From Sporosarcina ureae (GTDB lineage: Bacteria > Bacillota > Bacilli > Bacillales_A > Planococcaceae): a DNA stretch of 64,000 bases. A program made the position numbers and the translations under genes. The stretch's first letter is position 1; every line of letters begins with the position of its first letter. A model generated the notes under the pieces. That model did no database searches. It saw nothing but the letters and a program-made list of their open reading frames with translations, and was not told where the DNA came from. Positions 19,762 to 28,323 of this stretch are shown here, piece after piece. The stretch covers positions 1,542,001 through 1,606,000 of the forward strand of contig NZ_CP015207.1 of assembly GCF_002101375.1 (NCBI RefSeq), in the 5' to 3' direction.

Positions 19762-20397
19762 TCATTCATTTTCAAGCTTTTGTTCCTTCGATGCAGGGAT
19801 AATTTCTTTTGCCAAAGACTTCATCTTATACCACAGCCAATCAAAGATCTCATCAATTTCTTCACTGGATCCCGTAATAACGGCCGTTGAAGCCATATAC
19901 TTAGAACCTCTAATAACCGTGACATCACCATCAACTTCTCCTTCAATCCGAAGGTCTCCGTTCTTCACCACAAGATCACCAACAACCGTTTCTCCTGCTG
20001 GCACCACAACCGTTTCCCCCTCTACAACCAAATTAGGCTGTTTTGTAAATGAAAACTGCTGTTCATTTTCAAAACTTGAGAAGAAAGATGCACTCATAAG
20101 CAATAAAAACATTGCAGCCGCCACCATAAATGGATGCTGACGAAACCATTTACTCGGACCTTTCTTGATTGTCCGTCTCGGCAATCTTGCAGTTACACCA
20201 TTGACAAAGCCAGGAGGTGCTTCCACTACATCCACACCCTTAAATAAAGTAACGGTCTGCTCTAGTTCCTCAAATGTTTCTCTGCACTCTTCACATGACT
20301 TCAAATGTTCGTTCATAACTAGTTCTTCCTCATTGGTGATTTCACCATCTAAAAACGCATGCATATAATGGACAACATGTTTAGGACATTTTTCCAT
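19762..20397 (-). CDS. rsiW: Anti-sigma-W factor RsiW
   Basis: RsiW holds SigW inactive until it is cleaved stepwise (PrsW/RasP pathway in Bacillus) on envelope stress. The 211-residue product has the zinc anti-sigma motif with H31, C35 and C38 (HLKSCEEC), a single transmembrane helix at about 90-107 and a beta-rich outer domain (VVEGETVVVPAGETV). A short amphipathic tail with EIDEIFDWLWY resembles Bacillus RsiW. It starts 12 bases after sigW. Confidence 0.93.
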   Translation of the reverse strand: MEKCPKHVVHYMHAFLDGEITNEEELVMNEHLKSCEECRETFEELEQTVTLFKGVDVVEAPPGFVNGVTARLPRRTIKKGPSKWFRQHPFMVAAAMFLLLMSASFFSSFENEQQFSFTKQPNLVVEGETVVVPAGETVVGDLVVKNGDLRIEGEVDGDVTVIRGSKYMASTAVITGSSEEIDEIFDWLWYKMKSLAKEIIPASKEQKLENE

Positions 20398-20409
20398 AAA
20401 TCTAACCTC

Positions 20410-20973
20410 CTACATACTCCCCATTTGTTGCCGAAGTGCTTCTCGTCCTCGATGTACTCGTGTTTTTACTGTGCCGAGTGGCATCTCCAAAATGTCAGCA
20501 ATTTCCTGCAACTGTAGGTCTTCCATATATCGTAAAATAATAATCGTGCGGTATTTATCGGGCAGCCTGTTTACTTCATATTGAATACGATCCTTCATTT
20601 CCATCTTTTCTACTTCTTCTTCCGGTAATTGTTGCACCGCTGCAATTTGTGAATACATATCCAAGCCTTCCGTCCCTGGAATTGTAGCATCCAAGTAGTG
20701 ATCAGGTTTTTTCTTACGAATGCGGTCTATACACAAATTGGTCGCAATACGGTACAGCCAAGTAGAAAATTTTCTCTTTTGATCATAGGTTTCCAAGTTT
20801 ACATAAGCACGCACAAAGGCTTCTTGCGCAATATCTTCTGCCTCTGCTGCATTGTTCAACATTCGGTAGCACACTTGATATAGCCGGTGCTGAAAATGGA
20901 TTACGATTTCCTCAAAAGCTTCCTGATTGCCATGTAAAACTTCTTTTACTCGTTTGTTAATTAACTCGTCCAA
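20410..20973 (-). CDS. sigW: ECF sigma factor SigW
   Basis: A 187-residue ECF sigma factor. Region 2 contains EAEDIAQEAFVRAY and FSTWLYRIATNLC; region 4 contains LQLQEIADILEMPLGTVKTRVHRGREALR. Paired with RsiW it controls genes for membrane and envelope stress, antimicrobial peptides and alkaline shock. The start is an unusual TTG with GGAGAG about ten bases upstream. A SigW-type promoter directly upstream indicates autoregulation. Confidence 0.95.
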   Translation of the reverse strand: MDELINKRVKEVLHGNQEAFEEIVIHFQHRLYQVCYRMLNNAAEAEDIAQEAFVRAYVNLETYDQKRKFSTWLYRIATNLCIDRIRKKKPDHYLDATIPGTEGLDMYSQIAAVQQLPEEEVEKMEMKDRIQYEVNRLPDKYRTIIILRYMEDLQLQEIADILEMPLGTVKTRVHRGREALRQQMGSM

Positions 20974-21013
20974 TAGGCTTCACTCTCCGCTCTTATGCGG
21001 CTGTCCCTCTATA

Positions 21014-21039
21014 TACGTTAGAAACATCATTTGGTTTCA
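21014..21039 (-). promoter_or_regulatory. SigW autoregulatory promoter
   Basis: On the minus strand TGAAAC (21039-21034) is separated by exactly 16 bases from CGTA (21017-21014). This is the SigW consensus TGAAAC-N16-CGTA, about 40 bases before the sigW start codon. Confidence 0.9.
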
Positions 21040-21109
21040 CTTTTTTCATTTATTACGTTCATCTCTACTTTATCATTATTCTGGCTATCAGTGATAGTCA
21101 TTTCTTAAA

Positions 21110-21150
21110 TTGAAAAAAGTGATTAAAACCCGTAGGCTTTAACCACTTCA
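21110..21150 (-). terminator. Terminator after rocF
   Basis: AAGTGGTTAAA pairs with TTTAATCACTT with one G-T pair (21117-21148), followed by a T-rich tract on the minus strand. Confidence 0.8.
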
Positions 21151-21155
21151 ACAAA

Positions 21156-22061
21156 TTACAATAGTTTTTCACCAAATAACGAACCCATCAAGCCGACTGC
21201 TACGTCAGCCGTCTTATTGTACTCGTCAAGTACAGGGTTCACCTCAACAAATTCCGCGGATGTAATGACATGTGCATCTTCAAGTAATTCCATAGCCAAA
21301 TGACTTTCACGGTATGTGATTCCACCTGGCACCGGTGTTCCTACTCCCGGTGTATATAACGGATCCAAACCGTCCAAGTCTAATGACAAATGAACACCAT
21401 CTACTTGTCTTGATGCAAAATATTCAAGTGTTTGCTGTATGACCACTGACATTCCATAACGGTCGATTTCATGCATAGTAAATACTTTTACGCCTTTTTC
21501 TTTAATCATTTGGCGTTCACCAGGATCTACTGAGCGTGCTCCGATAATCACTACATTTTCAGGCTTGATTTTTGCTCCTTCACTATGCACATTCACCAAT
21601 TGTTCATGGCCCAGCCCCATGCTGACCGCGAGCGGCATACCGTGGATATTTCCCGACGGAGATGTTTCGCTTGTATTCATATCTGCATGCGCATCGTACC
21701 AAATAACACCAAGGTTTTTATAGTGTTCTGCCAACCCTGCAAGTGTGCCTATTGCGATACTATGATCTCCACCAAGCACGAGTGGAAACTTCTTGTTTTT
21801 TACAATAGCCGAAACTGTCGCAGCAAGCTCTTCAGTCGCTTCAGTCACTTCTGTTAAGTTCTTCAACCCAACCTCATTACACGATAAATCACGAATGGGA
21901 GAAACAGAAATATTTCCTTCGTCCATTACGTGATGCCCTAATGCCTGCAGACGCTCTACCGCTCCTGCATATCGAATCGCACTGGGTCCCATATCCACTC
22001 CACGGCGGCTCTGACCAAGATCCACGGGTACTCCAATTATTGAAATGTTTAGTTCGCGCAT
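21156..22061 (-). CDS. rocF: Arginase RocF
   Basis: Arginase hydrolyses L-arginine to ornithine and urea, using two Mn ions. The 301-residue product has all metal-binding motifs: GGDHSIAIG, WYDAHADMN, and SLDLDGLDP near the C-terminus. The ATG at 22061 follows GGGAGG by seven bases; a GTG 15 bases upstream overlaps that site. In this organism the urea would feed the urease encoded about 15 kb away. The gene is upstream of sigW but separated from it by a terminator. Confidence 0.95.
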   Translation of the reverse strand: MRELNISIIGVPVDLGQSRRGVDMGPSAIRYAGAVERLQALGHHVMDEGNISVSPIRDLSCNEVGLKNLTEVTEATEELAATVSAIVKNKKFPLVLGGDHSIAIGTLAGLAEHYKNLGVIWYDAHADMNTSETSPSGNIHGMPLAVSMGLGHEQLVNVHSEGAKIKPENVVIIGARSVDPGERQMIKEKGVKVFTMHEIDRYGMSVVIQQTLEYFASRQVDGVHLSLDLDGLDPLYTPGVGTPVPGGITYRESHLAMELLEDAHVITSAEFVEVNPVLDEYNKTADVAVGLMGSLFGEKLL

Positions 22062-22109
22062 AACCAATCCTCCCACCTGATCTTTATATTTTTGAGCAAC
22101 ACAGTATTT

Positions 22110-24197
22110 TCATATTCTTTTCGCATCTTCTAGTGACATGGGTCGACCGAAATAATAGCCTTGTCCTTCGCGGCATCCTAAGTTGTAGAGCATTTTGGCC
22201 TGCTCCTGTAATTCTATTCCTTCCGCCACTACGTTCAACCCCGCCGTATCAGCAAGTGTCACAATCGCTTTGACAATAGCCTGACTGTTTTCATTCTCCA
22301 ATATATCCCGTACAAATGCCATATCAATTTTTAACGTATCAGCCGGGAGTTCTTTAATATAACTAAACGTACTATAACCTGTCCCAAAGTCGTCAATCGC
22401 AATCGTAATCCCTTCACTTCGAAGTCTTTGAATGGATTCTTTCATGCCTATCGTATCCATAAATGAGCTTTCTGTCAGTTCCAACTCTAGCATCTCAGGC
22501 GGTACGCGATATTCTTTAATAATATTCAAAACGGAGTCAACAAAGCCTTCTTCTTTCATTTGAACTGTTGAAACATTCACAGCAAAGCGGCATTCTCCAC
22601 CAGCTGCCCGTTCTATTTGTGCGCGTTTACACACTTCCCGTAAAATCCATTCTCCAAGCGATACAATGATTTTCGTTTCCTCAGCGAGTGGAATGAACTT
22701 ATTAGGCGGAATAACACCTAAATCGGGGTGTTTCCAACGCACAAGTGCTTCTACGCCAGTCAACTCACCGGTATCTAGTAATACTTTCGGCTGGTACTCA
22801 AGATAGAAATGTTGTTGTTGCACACTTTTACGTAATTCATTTTCCAACAAAATTCGCTCTAAAGACATCTTTGAAGTACCCGGCTCGTACATTTCAGTAG
22901 CCCCGCCACCATGTAACTTGACCTTCCCCAATGCCAATGTAGCTTTAGTGACCAAATCAGACGGCTGATTGGCGTGTTCGGGATACATAGAAATACCGCA
23001 ACTAATGGACAATGTGTAGTTTTGTTTTCCAACTTGGATTGGTTGTTCTAAAAACGTACGAATATCTTCCGCATGATTATAAAACTCTTCTTCATCTTTC
23101 AAACCGGATATGATGAATGCGAATTCATCTCCCGCAATACGGGCTAATAGGCTTTCAGGACCTGTTCTTTTTTTCAGCCGTTCTCCAACCATCGCCAATA
23201 AATAATCCCCTGCTTCATGCCCTAGTAAATCGTTAGCATAGCGCAGACGATCAATATTTATATGAACGAGGGCAAATACTTGCTTGCGGGTACGTGCTCT
23301 TTCAAATGCCAGTGCCATCTGTTCTCTAAACGAATTTCGGTTCATTAAGGAAGTTAGTTGGTCATTGTAGACAAGATATTTGATTTTTTCGTCTGATTTC
23401 ACACGTTCGGTGACATCTCGCATGACAACCAATAATTTATCTTCATATTCAACTGATTCTTTCACTTCATTAATTTTCGCTTCCATAACATGCAACCCTT
23501 TTTTACTATCTAAAAAAGAGTACTCTATATTAAATGCTTGGCGTTGATATCCTCCAAATTGCATAATTTTCTTTTGTACCTGTTGGCGATTTTTCTTAGA
23601 AATATAGGAAAAGAATGAATTGGAATATAGTTCATCCACTGAATGTCCAAGAAGCTTCTGAAATGATGGAGAGACATAGTAAAGTTTCCCCTGCCGATCA
23701 ATAATCGCAATATAGTCAGATGCATTGTCTGTAATAATTTCATAAAGATCTGCATTTTTTCGTATTTCTAGTTCCATTTTCTTTCTCTCGGTAATATCAT
23801 AGCGGATTGAAATATATTGATAAGGTTTTCCTTTATCATTTAAAAATGCGACGATTGTGGTGTCTACCCAATACGTTGAACCATCCTTCGCACGATTACA
23901 TATATCGCCACGCCAAGTATTGCCCATCCCAATCGTTGACCACATCTCTTTAAAGAACGCTGCGTCATGGTGACCTGAGTTTACAATACGTTGATTAGCA
24001 CCAATTAATTCTTTTCTTGAGTATTTTGAAAGTCTTTCGAAGTGTTCGTTTGCATATTGGATCGTTCCTTTTGAGTCGGTGATTGCGACGATAGCTGCTT
24101 GTTCTAGTGTATAAGAAATATCACTAAGAACCTTTTGTAATTCCTTTTCACTACTAGACTCAACAAATACATCCATACCGTTTAAAAATTCTTGCAT
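22110..24197 (-). CDS. PAS-PAS-GGDEF-EAL c-di-GMP signalling protein
   Basis: A 695-residue cytoplasmic protein with no transmembrane segments. Two PAS domains (about 20-140 and 145-265) each carry a PAC-like tail. A GGDEF domain (about 275-430) has the altered loop AGDEF in place of GGDEF and no RxxD inhibitory site. An EAL domain (about 445-690) has an intact EAL, LTESSF, DDFGTGYS and AEGIE. Phosphodiesterase activity is therefore likely, with the GGDEF part either weakly active or regulatory. The PAS domains may sense redox state or a small ligand; nothing shows a cofactor. The ribosome binding site is weak. Confidence 0.88.
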   Translation of the reverse strand: MQEFLNGMDVFVESSSEKELQKVLSDISYTLEQAAIVAITDSKGTIQYANEHFERLSKYSRKELIGANQRIVNSGHHDAAFFKEMWSTIGMGNTWRGDICNRAKDGSTYWVDTTIVAFLNDKGKPYQYISIRYDITERKKMELEIRKNADLYEIITDNASDYIAIIDRQGKLYYVSPSFQKLLGHSVDELYSNSFFSYISKKNRQQVQKKIMQFGGYQRQAFNIEYSFLDSKKGLHVMEAKINEVKESVEYEDKLLVVMRDVTERVKSDEKIKYLVYNDQLTSLMNRNSFREQMALAFERARTRKQVFALVHINIDRLRYANDLLGHEAGDYLLAMVGERLKKRTGPESLLARIAGDEFAFIISGLKDEEEFYNHAEDIRTFLEQPIQVGKQNYTLSISCGISMYPEHANQPSDLVTKATLALGKVKLHGGGATEMYEPGTSKMSLERILLENELRKSVQQQHFYLEYQPKVLLDTGELTGVEALVRWKHPDLGVIPPNKFIPLAEETKIIVSLGEWILREVCKRAQIERAAGGECRFAVNVSTVQMKEEGFVDSVLNIIKEYRVPPEMLELELTESSFMDTIGMKESIQRLRSEGITIAIDDFGTGYSTFSYIKELPADTLKIDMAFVRDILENENSQAIVKAIVTLADTAGLNVVAEGIELQEQAKMLYNLGCREGQGYYFGRPMSLEDAKRI

Positions 24198-24324
24198 TGC
24201 TATATCACAATCCCTATATCTAGTTATTTTTCATTAATCATACAAGATAAACTACCTATATGTGTTACAAATTATTATACATGATAATTCCAATTATTCT
24301 ATATGATTGAGTGTTTGTACAACA

Positions 24325-24361
24325 AAAAAACCCTTCATTATTTTAAAATAATAAGGATTTA
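24325..24361 (-). terminator. Terminator of the tRNA cluster
   Basis: On the minus strand CCTTATTATT pairs with AATAATGAAGG and runs into TTTTTTTGTTG. It lies about 40 bases after tRNA-Gln. Confidence 0.75.
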
Positions 24362-24398
24362 ACATATTAACTATTGAATTGTAAGTACGTCAGTAAAA

Positions 24399-24473
24399 TG
24401 GCTGGGGTAGCTGGATTCGAACCAACGAGTGACGGAGTCAAAGTCCGTTGCCTTACCGCTTGGCTATACCCCA
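24399..24473 (-). tRNA. tRNA-Gln (TTG)
   Basis: The cloverleaf folds with acceptor TGGGGTA/TACCCCA and T-loop GGTTCGAATCC. The anticodon loop CTTTGAC gives anticodon TTG. The discriminator is G and the CCA end is encoded. It is the last gene of the five-tRNA cluster. Confidence 0.95.
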
Positions 24474-24512
24474 ATGTATAGCTAGTTATACTTTCTACAG
24501 GTAAAATAAACA

Positions 24513-24597
24513 TGGTGGTGGGGGACGGATTCGAACCGCCGAACCCGGAGGGAGCGGATTTACAGTCCGCCGCGTTTAGCCACTTCGCTACCCCACC
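24513..24597 (-). tRNA. tRNA-Tyr (GTA)
   Basis: An 85-base class II tRNA with a long variable arm and anticodon loop CTGTAAA (GTA). The acceptor stem is GGTGGGG/CCCCACC, the discriminator is A and CCA is encoded. Confidence 0.95.
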
Positions 24598-24636
24598 GTG
24601 TTAAAATCGTGCTAAGCTTTGCTTTTAAAAAGTAAA

Positions 24637-24711
24637 TGGTGACCCCTACGGGATTCGAACCCGTGATACCGCCGTGAAAGGGCGGTGTCTTAACCGCTTG
24701 ACCAAGGGGCC
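24637..24711 (-). tRNA. tRNA-Glu (TTC)
   Basis: A cloverleaf with anticodon loop CTTTCAC (TTC), acceptor GGCCCCT/AGGGGTC with one G-T pair, T-loop GGTTCGAATCC and encoded CCA. Confidence 0.95.
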
Positions 24712-24724
24712 ATGAAAGTGTTCA

Positions 24725-24801
24725 TGGAGCTTCCAGCCGGGCTCGAACCGGCGACCTCTTCCTTACCATGGAAGCACTCTACCTGCTGAGCTATGGAAGC
24801 A
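24725..24801 (-). tRNA. tRNA-Thr (GGT)
   Basis: A cloverleaf with acceptor TGCTTCC/GGAAGC-type pairing, the anticodon arm CTTCC-ATGGTAA-GGAAG giving anticodon GGT, T-loop GGTTCGAGCC and encoded CCA. Confidence 0.94.
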
Positions 24802-24812
24802 TAAAAAAATGA

Positions 24813-24884
24813 CTCCGCAGGTAAGACTCGAACTTACGACCGATCGGTTAACAGCCGATTGCTCTACCACTGAGCTACTGCGGA
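24813..24884 (-). tRNA. tRNA-Asn (GTT)
   Basis: A cloverleaf with acceptor TCCGCAG/CTGCGGA, the anticodon arm ATCGG-CTGTTAA-CCGAT giving GTT, and discriminator G. The bases after the discriminator are TCA, so CCA is not encoded here, unlike in the other four tRNAs. It is the first gene of the cluster. Confidence 0.94.
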
Positions 24885-24920
24885 ATAATAATATGTTTCG
24901 TACGCTTGACGACAAAAACC

Positions 24921-24949
24921 ATTATAGCATGCTTGCTGACTCTTTGCAA
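24921..24949 (-). promoter_or_regulatory. SigA-type promoter of the tRNA cluster
   Basis: On the minus strand TTGCAA, a 17-base spacer and a perfect TATAAT lie about 40 bases before tRNA-Asn. Nothing else in the gap competes with it. Confidence 0.7.
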
Positions 24950-24996
24950 CAGATACTTTTTATATCACTCAAGCTTTTTTAATTATAGTGGGCTTA

Positions 24997-25026
24997 GTCA
25001 TAGACGTCAAGGGTTTTTCATATAAT
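24997..25026 (+). promoter_or_regulatory. Possible sporulation (SigE-like) promoter of the pdaB-like gene
   Basis: GTCATAGA, 14 bases, then CATATAAT is close to the SigE pattern, and it lies about 30 bases before the start codon. The same TATAAT could serve SigA, but no -35 box is at the right distance. The assignment is by eye. Confidence 0.35.
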
Positions 25027-25058
25027 AGTTTAGACTTCACATAATTAAGGAGAATGGC

Positions 25059-25724
25059 ATGATAAAAAAACTTCTCTTCCTTTTTGTATTGACTGCACTA
25101 TTCTTGGCTTTTATTCCTCAATTGACCAAGCCTTCTTCAACCTTGAAGGCAGTTTTCCGATTGACTGAACAACCCGCAGTGATAGTGAAAGGTACACAAG
25201 GTTCAGCATTGACCATTAATATTTCATTTGGTGAGAAAGAAGTGGAAGAACTTCTTGGAAAATTATCGCAGCCCTATCCTTTATTGTTTATTGATAGTGA
25301 CTGGGCTTCACGCTTCCCTCATATTACAGAACAGATTAAACAGCGATCTATGCCTGTCGCATTACTTGGTACTGAAGGTCAACATTATGAAAGCAATCCC
25401 AAGCTTTTAAGCGAGCAACTTCAAACGTTTGAAGAGTTGTTTAGCACACGCCCTCTTTGGTTCCGTACGACAGATGAAGAATTCCCTTTGGCATTATTGC
25501 AAGAGTTAAGTGAAGCAGAAATAAATGCCTTAGGCTCTACTATTCAGTGGTCTGGTGGTACACTCCCGAAGGCTACTAAGGGAGAAATTATCGCTGTTTC
25601 ATACGCTCGCAATGAACACGTAGCCATGGCAGATATTCAGCGACTACTTGCTAGCCGTACTTTTCAATCCGTAGAGGATCTATTATTTCAATCAACTGTA
25701 AAAACAAAAAAAATTCCACAATAA
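25059..25724 (+). CDS. Degenerate PdaB-like polysaccharide deacetylase homologue
   Basis: A 221-residue protein with an N-terminal membrane anchor or signal (LLFLFVLTALFLAFI). It lies beside kbaA, exactly where Bacillus has pdaB. The segment ALTINISFGEKEVEELL aligns with the ALTFDISWG strand of PdaB but lacks the metal-binding Asp. The HxxxxH pair expected in the middle is replaced by EGQHYESNP, and the FRPP-type motif reads FRTT. The fold is probably kept while deacetylase catalysis is lost. An AAGGAG site six bases before the ATG and an intact reading frame suggest that it is expressed. Family assignment rests on synteny plus weak motifs. Confidence 0.6.
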   Translation: MIKKLLFLFVLTALFLAFIPQLTKPSSTLKAVFRLTEQPAVIVKGTQGSALTINISFGEKEVEELLGKLSQPYPLLFIDSDWASRFPHITEQIKQRSMPVALLGTEGQHYESNPKLLSEQLQTFEELFSTRPLWFRTTDEEFPLALLQELSEAEINALGSTIQWSGGTLPKATKGEIIAVSYARNEHVAMADIQRLLASRTFQSVEDLLFQSTVKTKKIPQ

Positions 25725-25764
25725 AAAAACTGACAAGAGAAAATCTCTTGTCAGTTTTTTTTGG
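25725..25764. terminator. Bidirectional terminator
   Basis: AACTGACAAGAGA pairs perfectly with TCTCTTGTCAGTT around a 3-base loop (25728-25756), with A and T tracts on the two sides. The last codons of kbaA lie inside the stem. Confidence 0.9.
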
Positions 25765-26440
25765 ATTTGCCTACTTGTTTCTTCATCTTTTTTCTATCAT
25801 TTCTGCGTTTATCCAACTTTTCTTTATCAATATCGGATTGTTTATTGTATTTAGGCAATACTAATAATTGATACGCATTCACTGCGAGTAGCGGGAATAA
25901 GAGAATAGTTACCCATTCATCTTTGTTACCTGAAGTGACCATAAGTGCCGGCAACCATTCAAGCGTCGTGATAACAATCATGAAAAATAATGCAGAAATC
26001 AATGCATGTTTTTTCGTCCACTGTGCTTTGAAGTACGCTGTCACTACGGATACTGCAATCAAGGTAATCAGTAAGAAGATATACAGAACTGTACGACTCG
26101 TATCTGCTTTCGTTAATTGGAAACGGAAAAAGACTAAATCAAACAGCACGACTACTATGATCAACATTTGAACCCAGTTCCACAACGTTAGTGTACGGAA
26201 CAAATTCACGCCAAACTGATGAACGGTCAAATAGGCGAAGAAACCCATCTGCGCAATTACACTCATCGTAAATCCTAAGAAAATCATCCATAAAAAAGCA
26301 CCAAGAAATTGCCATATCTCGCCTGCCTGTAAGTATCCATAGAAAAAGTCCCAACGTACAATTAGACCGACAACCGCTGTAATCGCTCCGCCAATTGCCA
26401 TTGCGCGTAAGAAAAATTTAACCCAATTTCGTATTGTCAC
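25751..26440 (-). CDS. kbaA: KinB-pathway activator KbaA
   Basis: KbaA is a membrane protein needed for KinB-dependent activation of the sporulation phosphorelay in Bacillus. The 229-residue product has about six hydrophobic segments (for example FLGAFLWMIFLGFTMSVIAQMGFFAYL and WVQMLIIVVVLFDLVFF) and a strongly basic cytoplasmic tail (KLDKRRNDRKKMKKQ). The start is GTG with GGGGA upstream. Position between pdaB and gerD positions supports the call. Confidence 0.9.
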   Translation of the reverse strand: MTIRNWVKFFLRAMAIGGAITAVVGLIVRWDFFYGYLQAGEIWQFLGAFLWMIFLGFTMSVIAQMGFFAYLTVHQFGVNLFRTLTLWNWVQMLIIVVVLFDLVFFRFQLTKADTSRTVLYIFLLITLIAVSVVTAYFKAQWTKKHALISALFFMIVITTLEWLPALMVTSGNKDEWVTILLFPLLAVNAYQLLVLPKYNKQSDIDKEKLDKRRNDRKKMKKQVGKSKKN

Positions 26441-26578
26441 AGCACTGTTCCCCTTTTTATCATGTCTATCCTAGTGTATCAACGATCGACAAAAAAATCT
26501 ATTTCATTGAACGATTCATGCATATTCCTTCATATATTGTGAACAATAAATGAAAATACAAGTGGAAGGTTGAGTGGA

Positions 26579-27166
26579 ATGAAAAAATTCGCAGTTCTTT
26601 TTCTATTCCTTCTATTCCTTACGGGTTGCAGCGGAAGTCATCAAGCAGCACCAAGCTATGATGAGATGAAAAAGATGATGACAGATGCAATCCAGACGGA
26701 AGACGGAAAAAAGGCACTACGTAAATTGATGACTGATCCCGAATTCAGGGAGTTATTAGTACTTGAACAACCAGAAGTCAAGCAGAGCATTGAGAATGTA
26801 CTGCTTTCTAAAGAAGGTGAACGTTTTTGGAAAACCGCTTTTGAAGATCCTAAATTCACTGAATCCATCGCAAAAAGCATGAAAAAACAACAAGCGGATA
26901 TCATGAAAGATTTGATGGGAGATGCTTCTTTTCAAAAAGAAATGGAGAAGTTTTTCGGTCAACCTGACATGATGAAACAAATGGAGAATATCGTCAATTC
27001 AGCAACGCTCAAGAAGGAAATGGAAAAGACTATACAGGACACTATCAATAGTCCTCTCATGCAAGCAAAGTGGCAAGAATTGATTATGAAAGCAGGAAAA
27101 GGTGCTGCAGAGGGATCCACCAAGGATGGTGGTAAAGGAGAAAAAACAGACGAAGAAGGAAAATAA
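26579..27166 (+). CDS. gerD: Spore germination lipoprotein GerD
   Basis: GerD is an inner spore membrane lipoprotein that clusters nutrient germinant receptors. The 195-residue product has a signal peptide with lipobox LTGC, then a helical region rich in Met, Lys and Glu (KKMMTDAIQTEDGKKAL, MKDLMGDASFQKEMEKF). The C-terminal tail is Gly/Lys-rich and disordered, as in other GerD proteins. The ATG at 26579 has GGAAGG nine bases upstream; an upstream TTG overlaps that region. It is convergent with salA. Confidence 0.93.
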   Translation: MKKFAVLFLFLLFLTGCSGSHQAAPSYDEMKKMMTDAIQTEDGKKALRKLMTDPEFRELLVLEQPEVKQSIENVLLSKEGERFWKTAFEDPKFTESIAKSMKKQQADIMKDLMGDASFQKEMEKFFGQPDMMKQMENIVNSATLKKEMEKTIQDTINSPLMQAKWQELIMKAGKGAAEGSTKDGGKGEKTDEEGK

Positions 27167-27200
27167 TCCTTTCTTCGTCTGTTACATTTTACTTTTCCGT
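27144..27200. terminator. Hairpin between gerD and salA
   Basis: ACAGACGAAGAAGGA pairs with TCCTTTCTTCGTCTGT, overlapping the last codons of gerD. T-rich stretches follow on both strands, so it is probably shared by the convergent genes. Confidence 0.7.
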
Positions 27201-28247
27201 TTTTTTGATTACTGTATCGGCAACGTCTAAATAGATTTTCCCGATCGGATGATCTTCTGCATAGACGGAAGGTGCAAAATCCGTTTCGTTCCAGTCAGGT
27301 TGACCGAGAGGTATTTGTCCTAGTAATTCTGTACGAAGTTCTTCAGATAGACGAACACCACCGCCTTGACCAAAGACATACTCTTTTTCGCCTGTTACTT
27401 CCGATGCAAACCAAGACATGTTTTCAATAACACCGAGCAACTCATGTTCAGTCTGTAATGCCATCGCCCCCGCACGTGCTGCAACGAATGCTGCAGTTGG
27501 GTGCGGTGTAGTAACCACAATTTCTTTGGATGCTGGAATCATTTGGTGAATATCAAGCGCTACGTCCCCTGTTCCTGGTGGTAAGTCGAGCAACAAATAA
27601 TCCAACTCGCCCCAGTCTACGTCACGGAAGAATTGATCTAACACTTTTCCAAGCATAGGTCCACGCCATACAACAGGTGCGTTATCTTCAACAAAGAAGC
27701 CCATTGAAATCACTTTTACGCCAAAACGTTCTACCGGCATGATACGATCTTCCCGGACTTCAGGCATAGCTGTAATACCCATCATATCTGGTACACTGAA
27801 TCCATAAATATCTGCATCGATCAAACCAACTTTTTTGCCACGTCTGGCTAAAGCCACTGCTAAGTTGACAGAAACTGTAGATTTCCCTACGCCGCCTTTT
27901 CCAGATGCAATCGAAATAAACTCAATATTGGATACTGGCGATAAGATATCTTGTGCTTCCGCTTCCGTAACTGTACCACGAAATTGTTCTAATACTTCTT
28001 TAGGCAGTTCTTCAAATCTAATACCTACCGAATCGGCTCCTGCTTCTTTCAATACTTCTACCACTTTTGATTGTAGCGTCAATTGCTCTCCGGTATTCAC
28101 TTTCGCAATCGCGACTTTAACACTGACATGTTCTTTCTCTGGTTTGATGGTTACATCCACAATACCATTTGTTTCTGCCAATGTTTTATGTAAAAACGGA
28201 TCTTCCAATGCGCCAATCAGTTCACGAACTTGTTGTTCATTAATCAC
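27189..28247 (-). CDS. salA: Mrp/NBP35-family ATPase SalA
   Basis: A 352-residue P-loop protein with an N-terminal DUF59-type domain (about 1-95) and a MinD/Mrp-like ATPase. The deviant Walker A is SGKGGVGKST, followed by GLIDADIYGFSVPDMMGI and LLDLPPGTGDVALD. In Bacillus SalA represses scoC and so affects exoprotease production; related Mrp proteins carry Fe-S clusters. The start is probably the GTG at 28247, eight bases after GGGAG and matching the B. subtilis N-terminus, rather than the GTG at 28256. Confidence 0.93.
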   Translation of the reverse strand: MINEQQVRELIGALEDPFLHKTLAETNGIVDVTIKPEKEHVSVKVAIAKVNTGEQLTLQSKVVEVLKEAGADSVGIRFEELPKEVLEQFRGTVTEAEAQDILSPVSNIEFISIASGKGGVGKSTVSVNLAVALARRGKKVGLIDADIYGFSVPDMMGITAMPEVREDRIMPVERFGVKVISMGFFVEDNAPVVWRGPMLGKVLDQFFRDVDWGELDYLLLDLPPGTGDVALDIHQMIPASKEIVVTTPHPTAAFVAARAGAMALQTEHELLGVIENMSWFASEVTGEKEYVFGQGGGVRLSEELRTELLGQIPLGQPDWNETDFAPSVYAEDHPIGKIYLDVADTVIKKTEK

Positions 28248-28323
28248 ATTCGACACTCCCTACTGGATTCATTCACTCCCTTTTAGTATATCATATTCCC
28301 TATTCACTCAAACGTCATATGCT

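Noticed and set aside
24399-24884. tRNA cluster as an integration (att) site
   Set aside because: No partial tRNA repeat, integrase or phage-like gene is found on either side.
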